Shown piece by piece: positions 17,155-25,484 of a stretch of 64,000 nucleotides of DNA; position 1 is the first letter of the stretch; each line of letters starts with the position of its first letter. The position numbers were made by a program, and so were the translations under genes. The notes beneath the pieces were generated by a model. It made no database searches and was not told the DNA's origin. It saw nothing but the letters and a program-made list of their open reading frames with translations. Source of the DNA: CAG-964 sp902789345 (GTDB taxonomy: Bacteria; Bacillota; Clostridia; Oscillospirales; Acutalibacteraceae); the NCBI GenBank assembly GCA_052117325.1, contig JBQKJJ010000009.1; one strand, 5' to 3'.

Positions 17155-17970
17155 TTATTTTGTAAATCCCTTGTAAGTTCCAAATCCCAGCATATATGCA
17201 GCCATTGCAATCGCCAAATCTTCGGATTCAATATCCTGTTTTGCCGCCAATTCTCTCAATTCATCAATAACAGTATCGTGAGGAACAATAGTGCCTTCCA
17301 GTTCTTTGACTGCTTTTTCAATAACAGAGGGAAGAACCATACACATCTGATAAAACGCATCCTCTTGCCCGGTTACCAAAGCATAGAATTGGTCAAGACT
17401 TACTCTGCGTATAAGTTTGTGACCGACTTTCTTTTTATCTACGGTGGTTTCCCATTTTATATTTTGTGAGCGCTGGGCAATTGCCTCTACCAAGAAGCAG
17501 GCACAATCATCATCGTTAAGAAGCTGATTTTGCATTTTGATAAAAGTCTTACCCGCTGAAGCGGAATTCATTGTGTTATGTTTATTTTTCATTTCAACAT
17601 AAACGGTGTGAACACTTCCTGCATCGGGAATAGAAATACCATCGGCATTTTCATAAATTACATCCCAACCGCCTTCCTCACCATTTGGCGGAACATGACA
17701 GTTCTTTATATACTGAAAAATACGCTGATGAAAGTATCCGATATCATTGTTATTAGACTTGTCCCTTTGCCTGAAAATTTCGTTGCTGACGATTTCATCC
17801 CAAGTGGATTGATAAACGGTCTTATCAAAAATCAGTTTGATTGGGTCAATAATGTTTTTGTTGAACCTTTTCAAATCAAAAGATTCAAGCTTTTCTCCGT
17901 ATTTTTCTATGGTTGCTTTTACGTGATTTGTGAAGTCCTCTTCACTTATAAAAGTTAAATTCCACATCAT
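17155..17970 (-). CDS. Type II restriction endonuclease, Eco47II/Sau96I-like
   Basis: The protein resembles the Eco47II/Sau96I group, whose members cut GGWCC or GGNCC. A PD-(D/E)XK site is visible: Asp in GGWDVIYEN (about 105) and YVEMKNK with Glu128 and Lys130 (numbered from the GTG at 17976), and a family segment DIGYFHQRIFQYI. I chose the ATG at 17970, which overlaps the methyltransferase TGA as ATGA and has GGAG five bases upstream. The specificity is inferred from family likeness only. Coupled translation after the methyltransferase lets protection come before cutting. Confidence 0.82.
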   Translation of the reverse strand: MMWNLTFISEEDFTNHVKATIEKYGEKLESFDLKRFNKNIIDPIKLIFDKTVYQSTWDEIVSNEIFRQRDKSNNNDIGYFHQRIFQYIKNCHVPPNGEEGGWDVIYENADGISIPDAGSVHTVYVEMKNKHNTMNSASAGKTFIKMQNQLLNDDDCACFLVEAIAQRSQNIKWETTVDKKKVGHKLIRRVSLDQFYALVTGQEDAFYQMCMVLPSVIEKAVKELEGTIVPHDTVIDELRELAAKQDIESEDLAIAMAAYMLGFGTYKGFTK

Positions 17971-19193
17971 AAACACTCCAATGCTTCTTTAATTTTTACA
18001 GCTATATCATAAGCTAAATTAACCGGAACTGCGTTTCCTACTTGCTTGTATTGCTGACCAACACTACCGCAAAATTGCCAATCATCGGGGAAACTCTGAC
18101 AACGAGCGTTCTCTCTTATGGTAAACGGTCTTGCCTCCAAAGGATGGCAACGATCTGTTTGCTTTTGACTCGGCGATGTTAATACCGTAAGCGAAGGTTC
18201 GTCAAGACTAAGCCTTCTCAAAATGCCGGTTCTGCCACCTTCCATATACCAACAGCTTTTCATATACTCTTTTGCAATATCTTCGGGTATATCTCTCCAA
18301 TAGCCACCCGGAGGAACTAACTCAAAGATTTTCTTTTTGTAGTCTGAATATGGAGTTCCCTCGCTTTTCGGACAATCAAGCAGAATATCACGAAGAACAG
18401 GCTTGTATTTGTGGGGAGCAGGGAAATCAAAGGTAATTCGATCAGTTAAATCGTTCCTGATTCCGATAGTAATCAATCGTTCACGTTTTTGCGCCACCCC
18501 ATAGTCCCAAGCATTAAGAACTTTCTTCTGAATCGTATAACCAGTACTCTCAAAAATATCCGTTATTGTCTTATATGTGCGACCTCGATCGTGAGTAAGA
18601 AGCCCTTTTACATTTTCAAACAGAAACATTTTTGGCTGTAACTGCTCCAAAAACTTTGCATAGTGATAAAACAAAGTGCCACGTGCATCCTCAAGTCCTA
18701 ATCTTTTACCGGCATAAGAGAAACTTTGGCACGGTGCTCCGCCAGACAAAAGATCAAGTTCTCCTTTTCCTAATCCGAAGTATTCCTGCAAATCAAGACA
18801 AGAAATATTAGCTATATCATCGTTGATAACACGCCAATTAGGGCGATTGCATTTCAGTGTATCAGCAGCATCTTTATCAAATTCAATTAATCCCAGTGTT
18901 TCAAAACCAGCCTTCTCAATTCCGAGAGCAAGTCCTCCAGCACCTGCAAAGAGCTCGATTGTGGAGAATATTTTTGTTTCAACAGATTGAGTATTATCTG
19001 TAAATTCCATTATATCTCCAATATTACATTGTAAAGCAATACAAATCTTTTCTATACTTTCAAAGGAAACGGTCTCATTTTTACCCATTCGAGCCATTAC
19101 ATTAAAGCTCACTCCAGCCGCTTCTTTTAATTCTGTTTTATTCATATTGCGGTCGATAAGCAGTTTCCAAAGATTGTTATAACAAACAGCCAC
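17967..19193 (-). CDS. C5-cytosine DNA methyltransferase with N-terminal HTH domain
   Basis: This is the modification half of the type II R-M system. An N-terminal Xre-type helix-turn-helix (NMNKTELKEAAGVSFNVMARMGK) precedes the methyltransferase, which shows motif I ELFAGAGGLALGIEKAGF, the catalytic motif GGAPCQSFS, FLFENVKGL and the C-terminal VGNAVPV motif. I chose the GTG at 19193 because GGAGG stands seven bases before it; the longer frame from 19229 lacks a ribosome site. An N-terminal HTH on a C5 methyltransferase often represses its own promoter, and the -35/-10 of this operon lies directly upstream. Confidence 0.93.
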   Translation of the reverse strand: MAVCYNNLWKLLIDRNMNKTELKEAAGVSFNVMARMGKNETVSFESIEKICIALQCNIGDIMEFTDNTQSVETKIFSTIELFAGAGGLALGIEKAGFETLGLIEFDKDAADTLKCNRPNWRVINDDIANISCLDLQEYFGLGKGELDLLSGGAPCQSFSYAGKRLGLEDARGTLFYHYAKFLEQLQPKMFLFENVKGLLTHDRGRTYKTITDIFESTGYTIQKKVLNAWDYGVAQKRERLITIGIRNDLTDRITFDFPAPHKYKPVLRDILLDCPKSEGTPYSDYKKKIFELVPPGGYWRDIPEDIAKEYMKSCWYMEGGRTGILRRLSLDEPSLTVLTSPSQKQTDRCHPLEARPFTIRENARCQSFPDDWQFCGSVGQQYKQVGNAVPVNLAYDIAVKIKEALECL

Positions 19194-19243
19194 AACGCGA
19201 CCTCCGTTTCGTTGAATAGAAAAACACATAAATGGTTTATTGT

Positions 19244-19272
19244 ATTATAGCATATAATCGCCCAAAAAGCAA
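19244..19272 (-). promoter_or_regulatory. Promoter of the R-M/CBASS operon
   Basis: Reading on the minus strand, TTGCTT, 17 bp, TATAAT. It lies 50 bp upstream of the chosen methyltransferase start. Confidence 0.65.
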
Positions 19273-19310
19273 GTGCTTCTCACGATATCGTTAGATAATC
19301 TCATTGCACA

Positions 19311-19339
19311 AAAAAGCGGCAGAGATTTCTCCCTGCCGC
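19311..19339 (-). terminator. Terminator of the mobilisation operon
   Basis: GCGGCAG and CTGCCGC pair around a short loop and are followed on the minus strand by a T-run, just after the TnpV stop. It separates the mobility genes from the defence operon. Confidence 0.8.
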
Positions 19340-19347
19340 CTTGGTGC

Positions 19348-19728
19348 TTATACCGTGTAAATCAATTCTGCATTTACAATTTCCGTTGCACGATTACGGA
19401 TATTGTTCATCTTTTGTACCCACAGCATTTGGTCGATTGCTTTGAGTTCTTCGGTTACATTTTCTTTTTCAGCGAGTTCTTTTACCAGCCGGAGAAACAT
19501 ATCGGTTGCCTGTTGCTCAATGTCATCAAGATATGCAACAAGCTTTCCCGAAGTCATCAGGTTAGCATAAAAAACACGATGATTTTCTTTCAAAAACCGT
19601 TTACGCCTCATACCCCATACGCCGATATTTGCCTGTTTTTCTTCAGTCGGTAGCGATAAATTGGGGAGAAGATAATCTCCAACCTGTGAGTAAGTACCGC
19701 CCATTTCTTCAAAAATCGTCTTTGCCAT
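19348..19728 (-). CDS. TnpV-type transposon protein
   Basis: The 126-residue protein matches TnpV, a small protein of Tn4451-like mobilizable elements (TYSQVGDYLLPNL, GVWGMRRKRFLKENH). Its function is not established. It lies 9 bp after the relaxase gene and is the last gene of the mobility operon. Confidence 0.8.
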   Translation of the reverse strand: MAKTIFEEMGGTYSQVGDYLLPNLSLPTEEKQANIGVWGMRRKRFLKENHRVFYANLMTSGKLVAYLDDIEQQATDMFLRLVKELAEKENVTEELKAIDQMLWVQKMNNIRNRATEIVNAELIYTV

Positions 19729-19737
19729 TTTGTTTTC

Positions 19738-20940
19738 CTACCTTTCAAAATCATTATTTCTAATGCGCTTTGTGCGCTGATTAGACGGTTGTTTTGTGTG
19801 CTTGCGTTGCTGTTCCAGCTCCTTTGCCTGAGCAATAAGAGCATCTATTTGCTGACTCCCAAACACCTTGCGGAGCAATCTAAAATCCTTGTTTTCAGCC
19901 CGAAGCGTAGTATTTTCATCAGTCAAACGGTCATTGATTTTGCTCAAACGCTTGTTCTCACGATAAAGATTCGCATTGGTATTATTAAGTCTGTGATAGC
20001 TATCAAGAGCGTGATAATAACGGTAGAACACCTCTTTTATGACCTCCTTCAGCTTCTTTACCAATGGGTCAACAAACTTTTGCTTGTATGACTTTGCCGA
20101 CATCAATGCAGGAGGATCGGGCAGCTGAAATTCGCTGTCGGTTTCAATGCGTTTTTCCAATTCTTCAATAACCTGTGTACCTTTATCGTAATTTTGAATA
20201 CGGTTTTGCACTGTTTGAAACTCGTCTTTTTTCTCGGCGAGTTTATATTCAAGAACATTCAGTTCTTTCTCTCGTTCCTGCTTTTTATAGTCGAGAACAG
20301 ATAGATGTTTTTCGTGAGTACCCTTGTGTTCCCACTCGATTCCGTGGCGTTCCATAACAAATGCGAGTGCAGATTTTTCTGCGCTTACCCATTGATTCCA
20401 CTCGGTATCTCCACGGGTTCCGCCCTTAAAACCTTGTGCGGCAAGCGCCTGCTTGAGTGATACTCTTGTATCAAGCCCACGCTTGCTTCCGGTGGTGAAC
20501 GGAACAAAATCAATGTGCAGATGTGGTGTTGCTTCGTCCATATGCAGATGAGCCGAGAACACTTTTAACTGAGGATTTCTTTCCTGAAACCCACGATAGT
20601 ATTCATCTAAAATCCGTCGGGCAAGCTCTCCGTTTTCGCTTTCTGCGCTCATATTTTCCTTGTCGCCAACCTGTAAAATGAGTTCGTGGAACGGCTTTTC
20701 TTGCTTTGAATTACGGATTTTTTCATAGTAGTTTTCTATTCTGCGGTCGGCTCTTGTCTGCTTGGAATTATATTTTTCAAGAGCTTCGTCAAACAATTCG
20801 TGATAGACTTTCTTGATATTTTCATTGCAGTAGTCGATATTGAGATGTGTTCGACTGCCGTCAACATTTTCCGCTTTGAACTTGCGGCTGTTATGATTGA
20901 CAGAGCCTTTACCAACCATTGCGCTTATCGTTCTTTTCAT
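19738..20940 (-). CDS. MobV-family relaxase (Mob/Pre)
   Basis: This relaxase nicks the element at oriT so that one strand can be transferred by a helper conjugation system. The 400-residue protein has the MobV signature: N-terminal basic segment, NIKKVYHELFDEAL, and the metal-binding HLHMDEATPHLHIDF at 131-145. A long coiled-coil region follows (about 210-390). The likely oriT lies directly upstream at 20955-21060. Confidence 0.9.
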   Translation of the reverse strand: MKRTISAMVGKGSVNHNSRKFKAENVDGSRTHLNIDYCNENIKKVYHELFDEALEKYNSKQTRADRRIENYYEKIRNSKQEKPFHELILQVGDKENMSAESENGELARRILDEYYRGFQERNPQLKVFSAHLHMDEATPHLHIDFVPFTTGSKRGLDTRVSLKQALAAQGFKGGTRGDTEWNQWVSAEKSALAFVMERHGIEWEHKGTHEKHLSVLDYKKQEREKELNVLEYKLAEKKDEFQTVQNRIQNYDKGTQVIEELEKRIETDSEFQLPDPPALMSAKSYKQKFVDPLVKKLKEVIKEVFYRYYHALDSYHRLNNTNANLYRENKRLSKINDRLTDENTTLRAENKDFRLLRKVFGSQQIDALIAQAKELEQQRKHTKQPSNQRTKRIRNNDFER

Positions 20941-20954
20941 TAAAACTCACATCC

Positions 20955-21060
20955 TTATCCGGCGTAGCCGGGGTTCTGTTACTCTTGTCAAGAGTAACGC
21001 AAATGCACTTTTGACAGGCGACCTATCAAAAATGCAACCTGCAAGCAGGTTTTGCGCTCT
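20955..21060. other. Probable oriT region of the mobilizable element
   Basis: The 240-bp gap before the relaxase gene holds GGCGTAGCC, a 21-bp palindrome GTTACTCTTG-T-CAAGAGTAAC at 20978-20998, and AACCTGCAAGCAGGTT near 21040. Inverted repeats directly ahead of a MobV relaxase are the usual layout of oriT. Confidence 0.55.
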
Positions 21061-21180
21061 CCGAGGGGCAAAGAGCTGCCTTTGAAAAGGCACTCTCTGC
21101 ACACTCCGCTAAACTTTCCGTGTCGGTCTGTGTCGATGGTGACGATGTTTTAAGTACCACCTAAAACACCGACACGACCG

Positions 21181-22323
21181 TCACGCATCGTCACGCTGTT
21201 CCAACGCAAGACTAACCCTGCGCCCATCGTGACAGCGTTTGTTTTGATAACGGATTCCATACTCATTGAACAAACGCCCTGCATTGATATTCAGCTTCAT
21301 CGTCAAAGCGTTTGCTTTTATATCAACGCCCAGAAAGTCTACAAGCTCTGTGGGAGTGCCTTGCCATTCTGAATTTTCTTTTGTGATTTTATCAGAAATG
21401 TTTTCAAGCAACTGATCAGGCGGTTGTTTCCATAGCTCTGTTTCTGTTTTCTCAAGTTCCCATACAAGCGTTTCGGGATTGCGGTTCAGATAAATCTTTT
21501 GGTCGGGCTGGTCTCTTCCTGATACTTCAAGCGTGGCGGCATTGCTTGTACGCTTTTCTTTCCGAAGAATAAAACCTCCGTCAGCGGCGCCGAGCAATCC
21601 GTTAGTGCCTGAAATCATATCAAATTTATCATCGGCATTCTGCTTGCGTGTGTGGTGAACAAGCAACAGACATATCCCGCAGCTGTCCGCAAACTTTTTG
21701 AGCCTTGTGATAATTTCATAATCGTTTGCATAGCTGTAACTATCTCCGCCGACCTCTCGCACCTTTTGAAGCGTGTCTATGATTATCAGTCTTGTATCGG
21801 GGTGTTCAGCCATAAACCTTGTAAGCTGTTCATCGAGACCGTTTCCAAGCTGACCAGCCGAAACAGAAAAATACAAATCTGCTGTACTTTCCGTTCCAAA
21901 CATTCGGTACAGCCTTTCCTGCAATCTGTGATAATCATCTTCAAGAGCAAGGTATAGCACGGTTCCTTTTCGGACGGTATAATTCCAAAGCGGCATACCC
22001 GTGCTGATATGATAAGCAAGCTGTGCCATAAGGAAACTCTTGCCCAGTTTCGGCGCTCCTGCAAAAATATATGTGCCGGGGTAGAGTAAGCCGTCAATCA
22101 GCGGCGGTTTGCTCTGGTACACGGTGTCGTATAGCTCGCTCATTGAAATTGTTTTGAGATATGACGGGTCTAAGCTTAACATCAACTCTCTTTGCATTTC
22201 TTCAAAATACTTGATATTTTCATCGTTATCGTTTATACTAATATCAGTACATTTTTGGATTGACTGCTCCGTATCTGCGCCAACAGATACATTCGGAGCG
22301 GTCATTTCTTTTTTATCTATCAT
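21181..22323 (-). CDS. RepA-like hexameric AAA ATPase/helicase of the mobile element
   Basis: The 380-residue protein has Walker A AGAPKLGKS (88-96) and Walker B RLIIIDTLQ, with the RecA-fold layout of RepA-type DNA helicases (AAA_25 family). On mobilizable elements such proteins help process or replicate the element after excision. It overlaps the upstream MobC-like gene by 4 bp. The 240-bp oriT gap follows before the relaxase. Confidence 0.85.
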   Translation of the reverse strand: MIDKKEMTAPNVSVGADTEQSIQKCTDISINDNDENIKYFEEMQRELMLSLDPSYLKTISMSELYDTVYQSKPPLIDGLLYPGTYIFAGAPKLGKSFLMAQLAYHISTGMPLWNYTVRKGTVLYLALEDDYHRLQERLYRMFGTESTADLYFSVSAGQLGNGLDEQLTRFMAEHPDTRLIIIDTLQKVREVGGDSYSYANDYEIITRLKKFADSCGICLLLVHHTRKQNADDKFDMISGTNGLLGAADGGFILRKEKRTSNAATLEVSGRDQPDQKIYLNRNPETLVWELEKTETELWKQPPDQLLENISDKITKENSEWQGTPTELVDFLGVDIKANALTMKLNINAGRLFNEYGIRYQNKRCHDGRRVSLALEQRDDA

Positions 22324-22646
22324 TCTGATTCCTCCTTTAACCCACCGAGAATATCGGCTATCATTTCAATTAAGTCAAGTAGTTCGTCATTTATTTCGCC
22401 GCCGGCTTCTATTCGCTGTAATTCTGTAAGCACATCGGCAAGCTGATTTCGTAATGCCTTGAACACTCTAGGATTACCCTGAACGACGACATCTCTGTTC
22501 ATACATCTTCGGTAGCAATATTCCTGTTTTGGTAAACCTGATAAGGCTACAACCCTGTTCAGTAATTCGTTTTCTTCAGGCGATACTCGAAAGCCTACAG
22601 TATGATTTCTCCATCGGTTATGTTCATCTCTATTTTTCAGTGACAT
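22320..22646 (-). CDS. MobC-like relaxosome accessory protein
   Basis: The 108-residue protein begins with a ribbon-helix-helix-like basic segment (RWRNHTVGFRVSPEENELLNRVVALSGL) as in MobC/relaxosome proteins, and ends in acidic helices. It probably binds DNA near oriT. It is one base past the integrase stop and overlaps the ATPase gene. Confidence 0.7.
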   Translation of the reverse strand: MSLKNRDEHNRWRNHTVGFRVSPEENELLNRVVALSGLPKQEYCYRRCMNRDVVVQGNPRVFKALRNQLADVLTELQRIEAGGEINDELLDLIEMIADILGGLKEESE

Positions 22647-22647
22647 T

Positions 22648-23721
22648 TTACTCGCCCCTTTCCATATCTAGCTTATCCGCCATTTCAGCCTGCTTTGACG
22701 GGAACAAGTGCGCATAGTTATAAGTTATATCAATGCTTTCATGTCCCACACGGTCGGCAATAGCCGTTGCAGAAAATCCCATATCAATCAGTAAACTGAC
22801 ATGGCTGTGTCGGATATCGTGAATACGGATTCTTTTTACGGCTGCTTCTTTTGCGCCTCTGTCCATTTCTCTGTGCAGATAGCTTTTTGTAACAGGAAAC
22901 ATTCTGTCCTCCAAACCTACGTCGTAGAGCATTTTCAGATAGTCCTGCATTTCATCACAAAGGAACTTCGGCAATTGAATTGTGCGGTTGCTTTTCTCTG
23001 TTTTCGGAGAAGTAATAATATCTCTGCCGTTCAAATGCTGAAACGACTTATTGATTGTAACCGTTCGCTTTTCAAAATCAAAATCAGAAGGGGTAAGAGC
23101 TAATAATTCACCCTCTCGAATACCCGTCCAATAGAGCATTTCAAACGCATAGTATGACATTGGCTTATCCATCATTGCATCGGCGAACTTCAAATATTCC
23201 TCTTTCGTCCAGAAAAGCATTTCACGATTTTTCTTTTTACCCATACTGCCAGCCTTTTGACAAGGATTTTCTTTCAGGTTGTAGTACCTAACAGCGTGGT
23301 TAAATATCGCAGATAACTGATTGTGAATTGTTTTCAAATATACGGGAGAATACGGTTTGCCGTTATCGTCCTTATAATTGATAAGCTCATTTTGCCAAGT
23401 AATTATTTGTTGTGCGGTTATGTTGCACATCTTCAGCTTACCGAAATAGGGCATTAGCTTTGTCTGAATGATATGTTCCTTGGTTGCCCAAGTGTTCTCC
23501 TTAATACGAGCCTGCATATCCTCAGTATAATGCTGCACAAAGCTCTTAAAGGTCACATCCAAATCACCGCCCAGCTTGTTAAGCTGTTCTCGCTCCCAAG
23601 CCTGTGCTTCACGCTTTGTTTTGAACCCTCGTTTCTGCGACTGCTTGCGTTCACCGTTCCAATCGGTGTAACGATAGAGCACTCGCCAAGTGTTTGTTTT
23701 TTCTTCTTTATATACTGCCAT
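22648..23721 (-). CDS. Tyrosine recombinase (integrase) of the guaA element
   Basis: The 357-residue enzyme has the Tn916-type layout: an N-terminal arm-binding region (TWRVLYRYTDWNGERKQSQK), a SAM-like core-binding domain, and a catalytic domain with Arg202 (TGIREGE), His301-x-x-Arg304 (HDIRHSH), His327 (GHESID) and Tyr336 (NYAH). It integrates and excises the element at the guaA end. The excisionase-like gene is 3 bp upstream. Tandem TGTTGCCA motifs near both ends are likely its arm sites. Confidence 0.93.
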   Translation of the reverse strand: MAVYKEEKTNTWRVLYRYTDWNGERKQSQKRGFKTKREAQAWEREQLNKLGGDLDVTFKSFVQHYTEDMQARIKENTWATKEHIIQTKLMPYFGKLKMCNITAQQIITWQNELINYKDDNGKPYSPVYLKTIHNQLSAIFNHAVRYYNLKENPCQKAGSMGKKKNREMLFWTKEEYLKFADAMMDKPMSYYAFEMLYWTGIREGELLALTPSDFDFEKRTVTINKSFQHLNGRDIITSPKTEKSNRTIQLPKFLCDEMQDYLKMLYDVGLEDRMFPVTKSYLHREMDRGAKEAAVKRIRIHDIRHSHVSLLIDMGFSATAIADRVGHESIDITYNYAHLFPSKQAEMADKLDMERGE

Positions 23722-23724
23722 TGT

Positions 23725-23922
23725 TTAATCCCTCTCTTTCTTAGTTGCACCGTAGCAGGTGCGTTCCATAAAATATTGCTTATTTACTCGCCCCGAAATT
23801 GTCATAAATCCTTTTTCTTTCAGTTCGACATTTAGTTTTTGGACGATTTTGTAAGCGTAAGATTTTGATATGCCCAATTCCTGAGCCACCTCATCAACTC
23901 TCATAAAGCTTGTACTTTCCAT
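23725..23922 (-). CDS. Excisionase-like small HTH protein
   Basis: The 65-residue protein contains a winged-helix/MerR-like DNA-binding motif (MRVDEVAQELGISKSYAYKIVQKLN) typical of excisionases of Tn916-type integrases. Its 3' end abuts the integrase start. Confidence 0.75.
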   Translation of the reverse strand: MESTSFMRVDEVAQELGISKSYAYKIVQKLNVELKEKGFMTISGRVNKQYFMERTCYGATKKERD

Positions 23923-24077
23923 TTCATCACCCCCTTTGCTTGTTTTTGATAATTCGTTTATTTAGTGTCGGAGAACTTTCTGGCCGCATTCCGATTTGCC
24001 CGAGCGGATATGCCATTACCGTGACATATGACGGTTATTATGTTGTTAAACAATAACTTAACGCTATTTGCTTAACT

Positions 24078-24106
24078 ATTATACTAAACAAATTCCGTAA
24101 AGTCAA
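24078..24106 (-). promoter_or_regulatory. Promoter of the xis-int-mob operon with GTTAAG repeats
   Basis: On the minus strand: TTGACT, 17 bp, TATAAT. Downstream of the -10 lie two direct copies of GTTAAG spaced 14 bp apart and a GTTTAAC, likely binding sites for the divergent Xre regulator. Confidence 0.7.
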
Positions 24107-24148
24107 GTGGTTTTCGAGAAAATATTTAACTTTTTTGTTTTGGTTATC

Positions 24149-24178
24149 TTGACATGCACTAAACATATATGATATACT
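24149..24178 (+). promoter_or_regulatory. Promoter of the Xre regulator gene
   Basis: TTGACA, 18 bp, TATACT, 36 bp upstream of the ATG at 24214 with AAGGAG as ribosome site. It faces away from the xis-int promoter, so one regulator can control both. Confidence 0.75.
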
Positions 24179-24213
24179 TATCGCATATTACATAAACAAG
24201 GAGCGTAATTGCT

Positions 24214-24744
24214 ATGGCAATCGGTGAAAGAATTCGTTTTTTTCGCAATCTGCGGGGAATGACACAAAAGTATTTAGGAACGGTAGTCGGCTTTCCTGAA
24301 AAGACAGCGGATATTCGTATGGCACAGTATGAGTCCGGCTCAAGAACTCCAAAATCTGAATTAACCGAAAACCTTGCCGGTGTTCTTGGAGTTTCGCCGC
24401 TGGCTCTGTCTGTCCCCGACATTGACAGCTATCTTGGTTTAATGCACACACTGTTTACATTAGAGGATCGCTATGGATTGACAGTTAAAAAAGGCGAGAA
24501 CGACGTTTCTATGCGTGTTGATTCCCGCAAAGGAAAAGATGCTGCCGAGCTTTCCGAAATGCTAAATGCGTGGGCAGAACAGGCTGAAAAATACCATAAC
24601 GGCGACATCAGCCGTGAGGACTATGACAAGTGGCGTTATAACTATCCGAAATATGATGAAACTTCTGGCTTTATGAAAGTACCGTCACAGCAGCTCAGCG
24701 ATGCTATGGTAGAAGCGTTTAAAGATAGGTTGAAGAACGACTAA
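24214..24744 (+). CDS. Xre-family regulator of the mobile element
   Basis: The 176-residue protein has an N-terminal helix-turn-helix (IGERIRFFRNLRGMTQKYLG...QYESGSRTPKSELTENLAGVLGV). The remaining 110 residues are a helical domain common in regulators of this type on Firmicute elements. It is divergent from xis-int and likely keeps excision repressed. Confidence 0.85.
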   Translation: MAIGERIRFFRNLRGMTQKYLGTVVGFPEKTADIRMAQYESGSRTPKSELTENLAGVLGVSPLALSVPDIDSYLGLMHTLFTLEDRYGLTVKKGENDVSMRVDSRKGKDAAELSEMLNAWAEQAEKYHNGDISREDYDKWRYNYPKYDETSGFMKVPSQQLSDAMVEAFKDRLKND

Positions 24745-24756
24745 ATGGGGGAGCTT

Positions 24757-25332
24757 ATGACAGACTGGAAAAAATCTTTTTTGGAATCTTCTGTATTGGG
24801 ACAATCAACAAACAAGTGCTGCCCATCGGAAGTGATAATAAAGTGCATTGAATTGGCATACTCAGATATGATGACGGCAGGTCGTTATTACAGCGCTTCT
24901 TTTCTGAATGACAAAAAGGAAATTTGCTCTGCTACAAACAGCGCCATTACTGAATCAAATTTTGTGTTTTCAAGAAAAATTATTGAAGATATTTCGTTGT
25001 TGTTTTGCGATAATACTATAGGCAATGGCAACCGTTATGTAACCGGGTTTGGGCTTGCTCAAAAACTTATAAATATGACTTTCAAATATCTATATGTTTT
25101 TAGTGATTTGATATTTATAGACAAACCTATTCCTGATTTTTCATCGTGTGACTGCCCACTTGATAGCATAATTTTAAATGGTATTCCATATAACAAAACT
25201 GTGTGGAGTAAATTTACCAAAGCTGATTATATTAAATGTCAAAATAAAATATCCGATTTACTAAAATCAATGACACTTGATGATGAATTAAAATCATTAG
25301 GTAATATGGCTTATGACTTTTTAAATTGGTAA
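24757..25332 (+). CDS. Unknown protein at the right end of the mobile element
   Basis: I do not recognise this 191-residue protein. It starts at the ATG at 24757, right after GGGGGAG; an ATG at 24745 gives four more residues. It is soluble, with cysteine pairs (NKCCP, SSCDCP) but no clear zinc motif. It directly follows the Xre gene and is ended by a strong terminator, so the two form a unit. It could be cargo, for example an abortive-infection or toxin-type gene, but nothing in the sequence proves that. Confidence 0.65.
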   Translation: MTDWKKSFLESSVLGQSTNKCCPSEVIIKCIELAYSDMMTAGRYYSASFLNDKKEICSATNSAITESNFVFSRKIIEDISLLFCDNTIGNGNRYVTGFGLAQKLINMTFKYLYVFSDLIFIDKPIPDFSSCDCPLDSIILNGIPYNKTVWSKFTKADYIKCQNKISDLLKSMTLDDELKSLGNMAYDFLNW

Positions 25333-25344
25333 AAATAAAAAACA

Positions 25345-25390
25345 AAAAAGAGCTATCAGACTTTCAAAAAATCTGACAGCTCTTTACTTT
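25345..25390 (+). terminator. Terminator of the Xre/unknown gene pair
   Basis: AAAGAGCT-A-TCAGA and TCTGA-C-AGCTCTTT form a long stem followed by TTTT. Confidence 0.9.
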
Positions 25391-25407
25391 TACAATAATT
25401 CAAATAA

Positions 25408-25427
25408 TGTTGCCATTTTGTTGCCAC
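25408..25427 (+). repeat. Probable integrase arm-binding repeats, right end
   Basis: Tandem TGTTGCCA motifs match those at 14324-14342 near the left end. Confidence 0.55.
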
Positions 25428-25484
25428 AGAGGGTAACAAAGCGGCGAAAAGCCTTTGTTTATGGGCTTTTTTAAGGGTGTGAAA

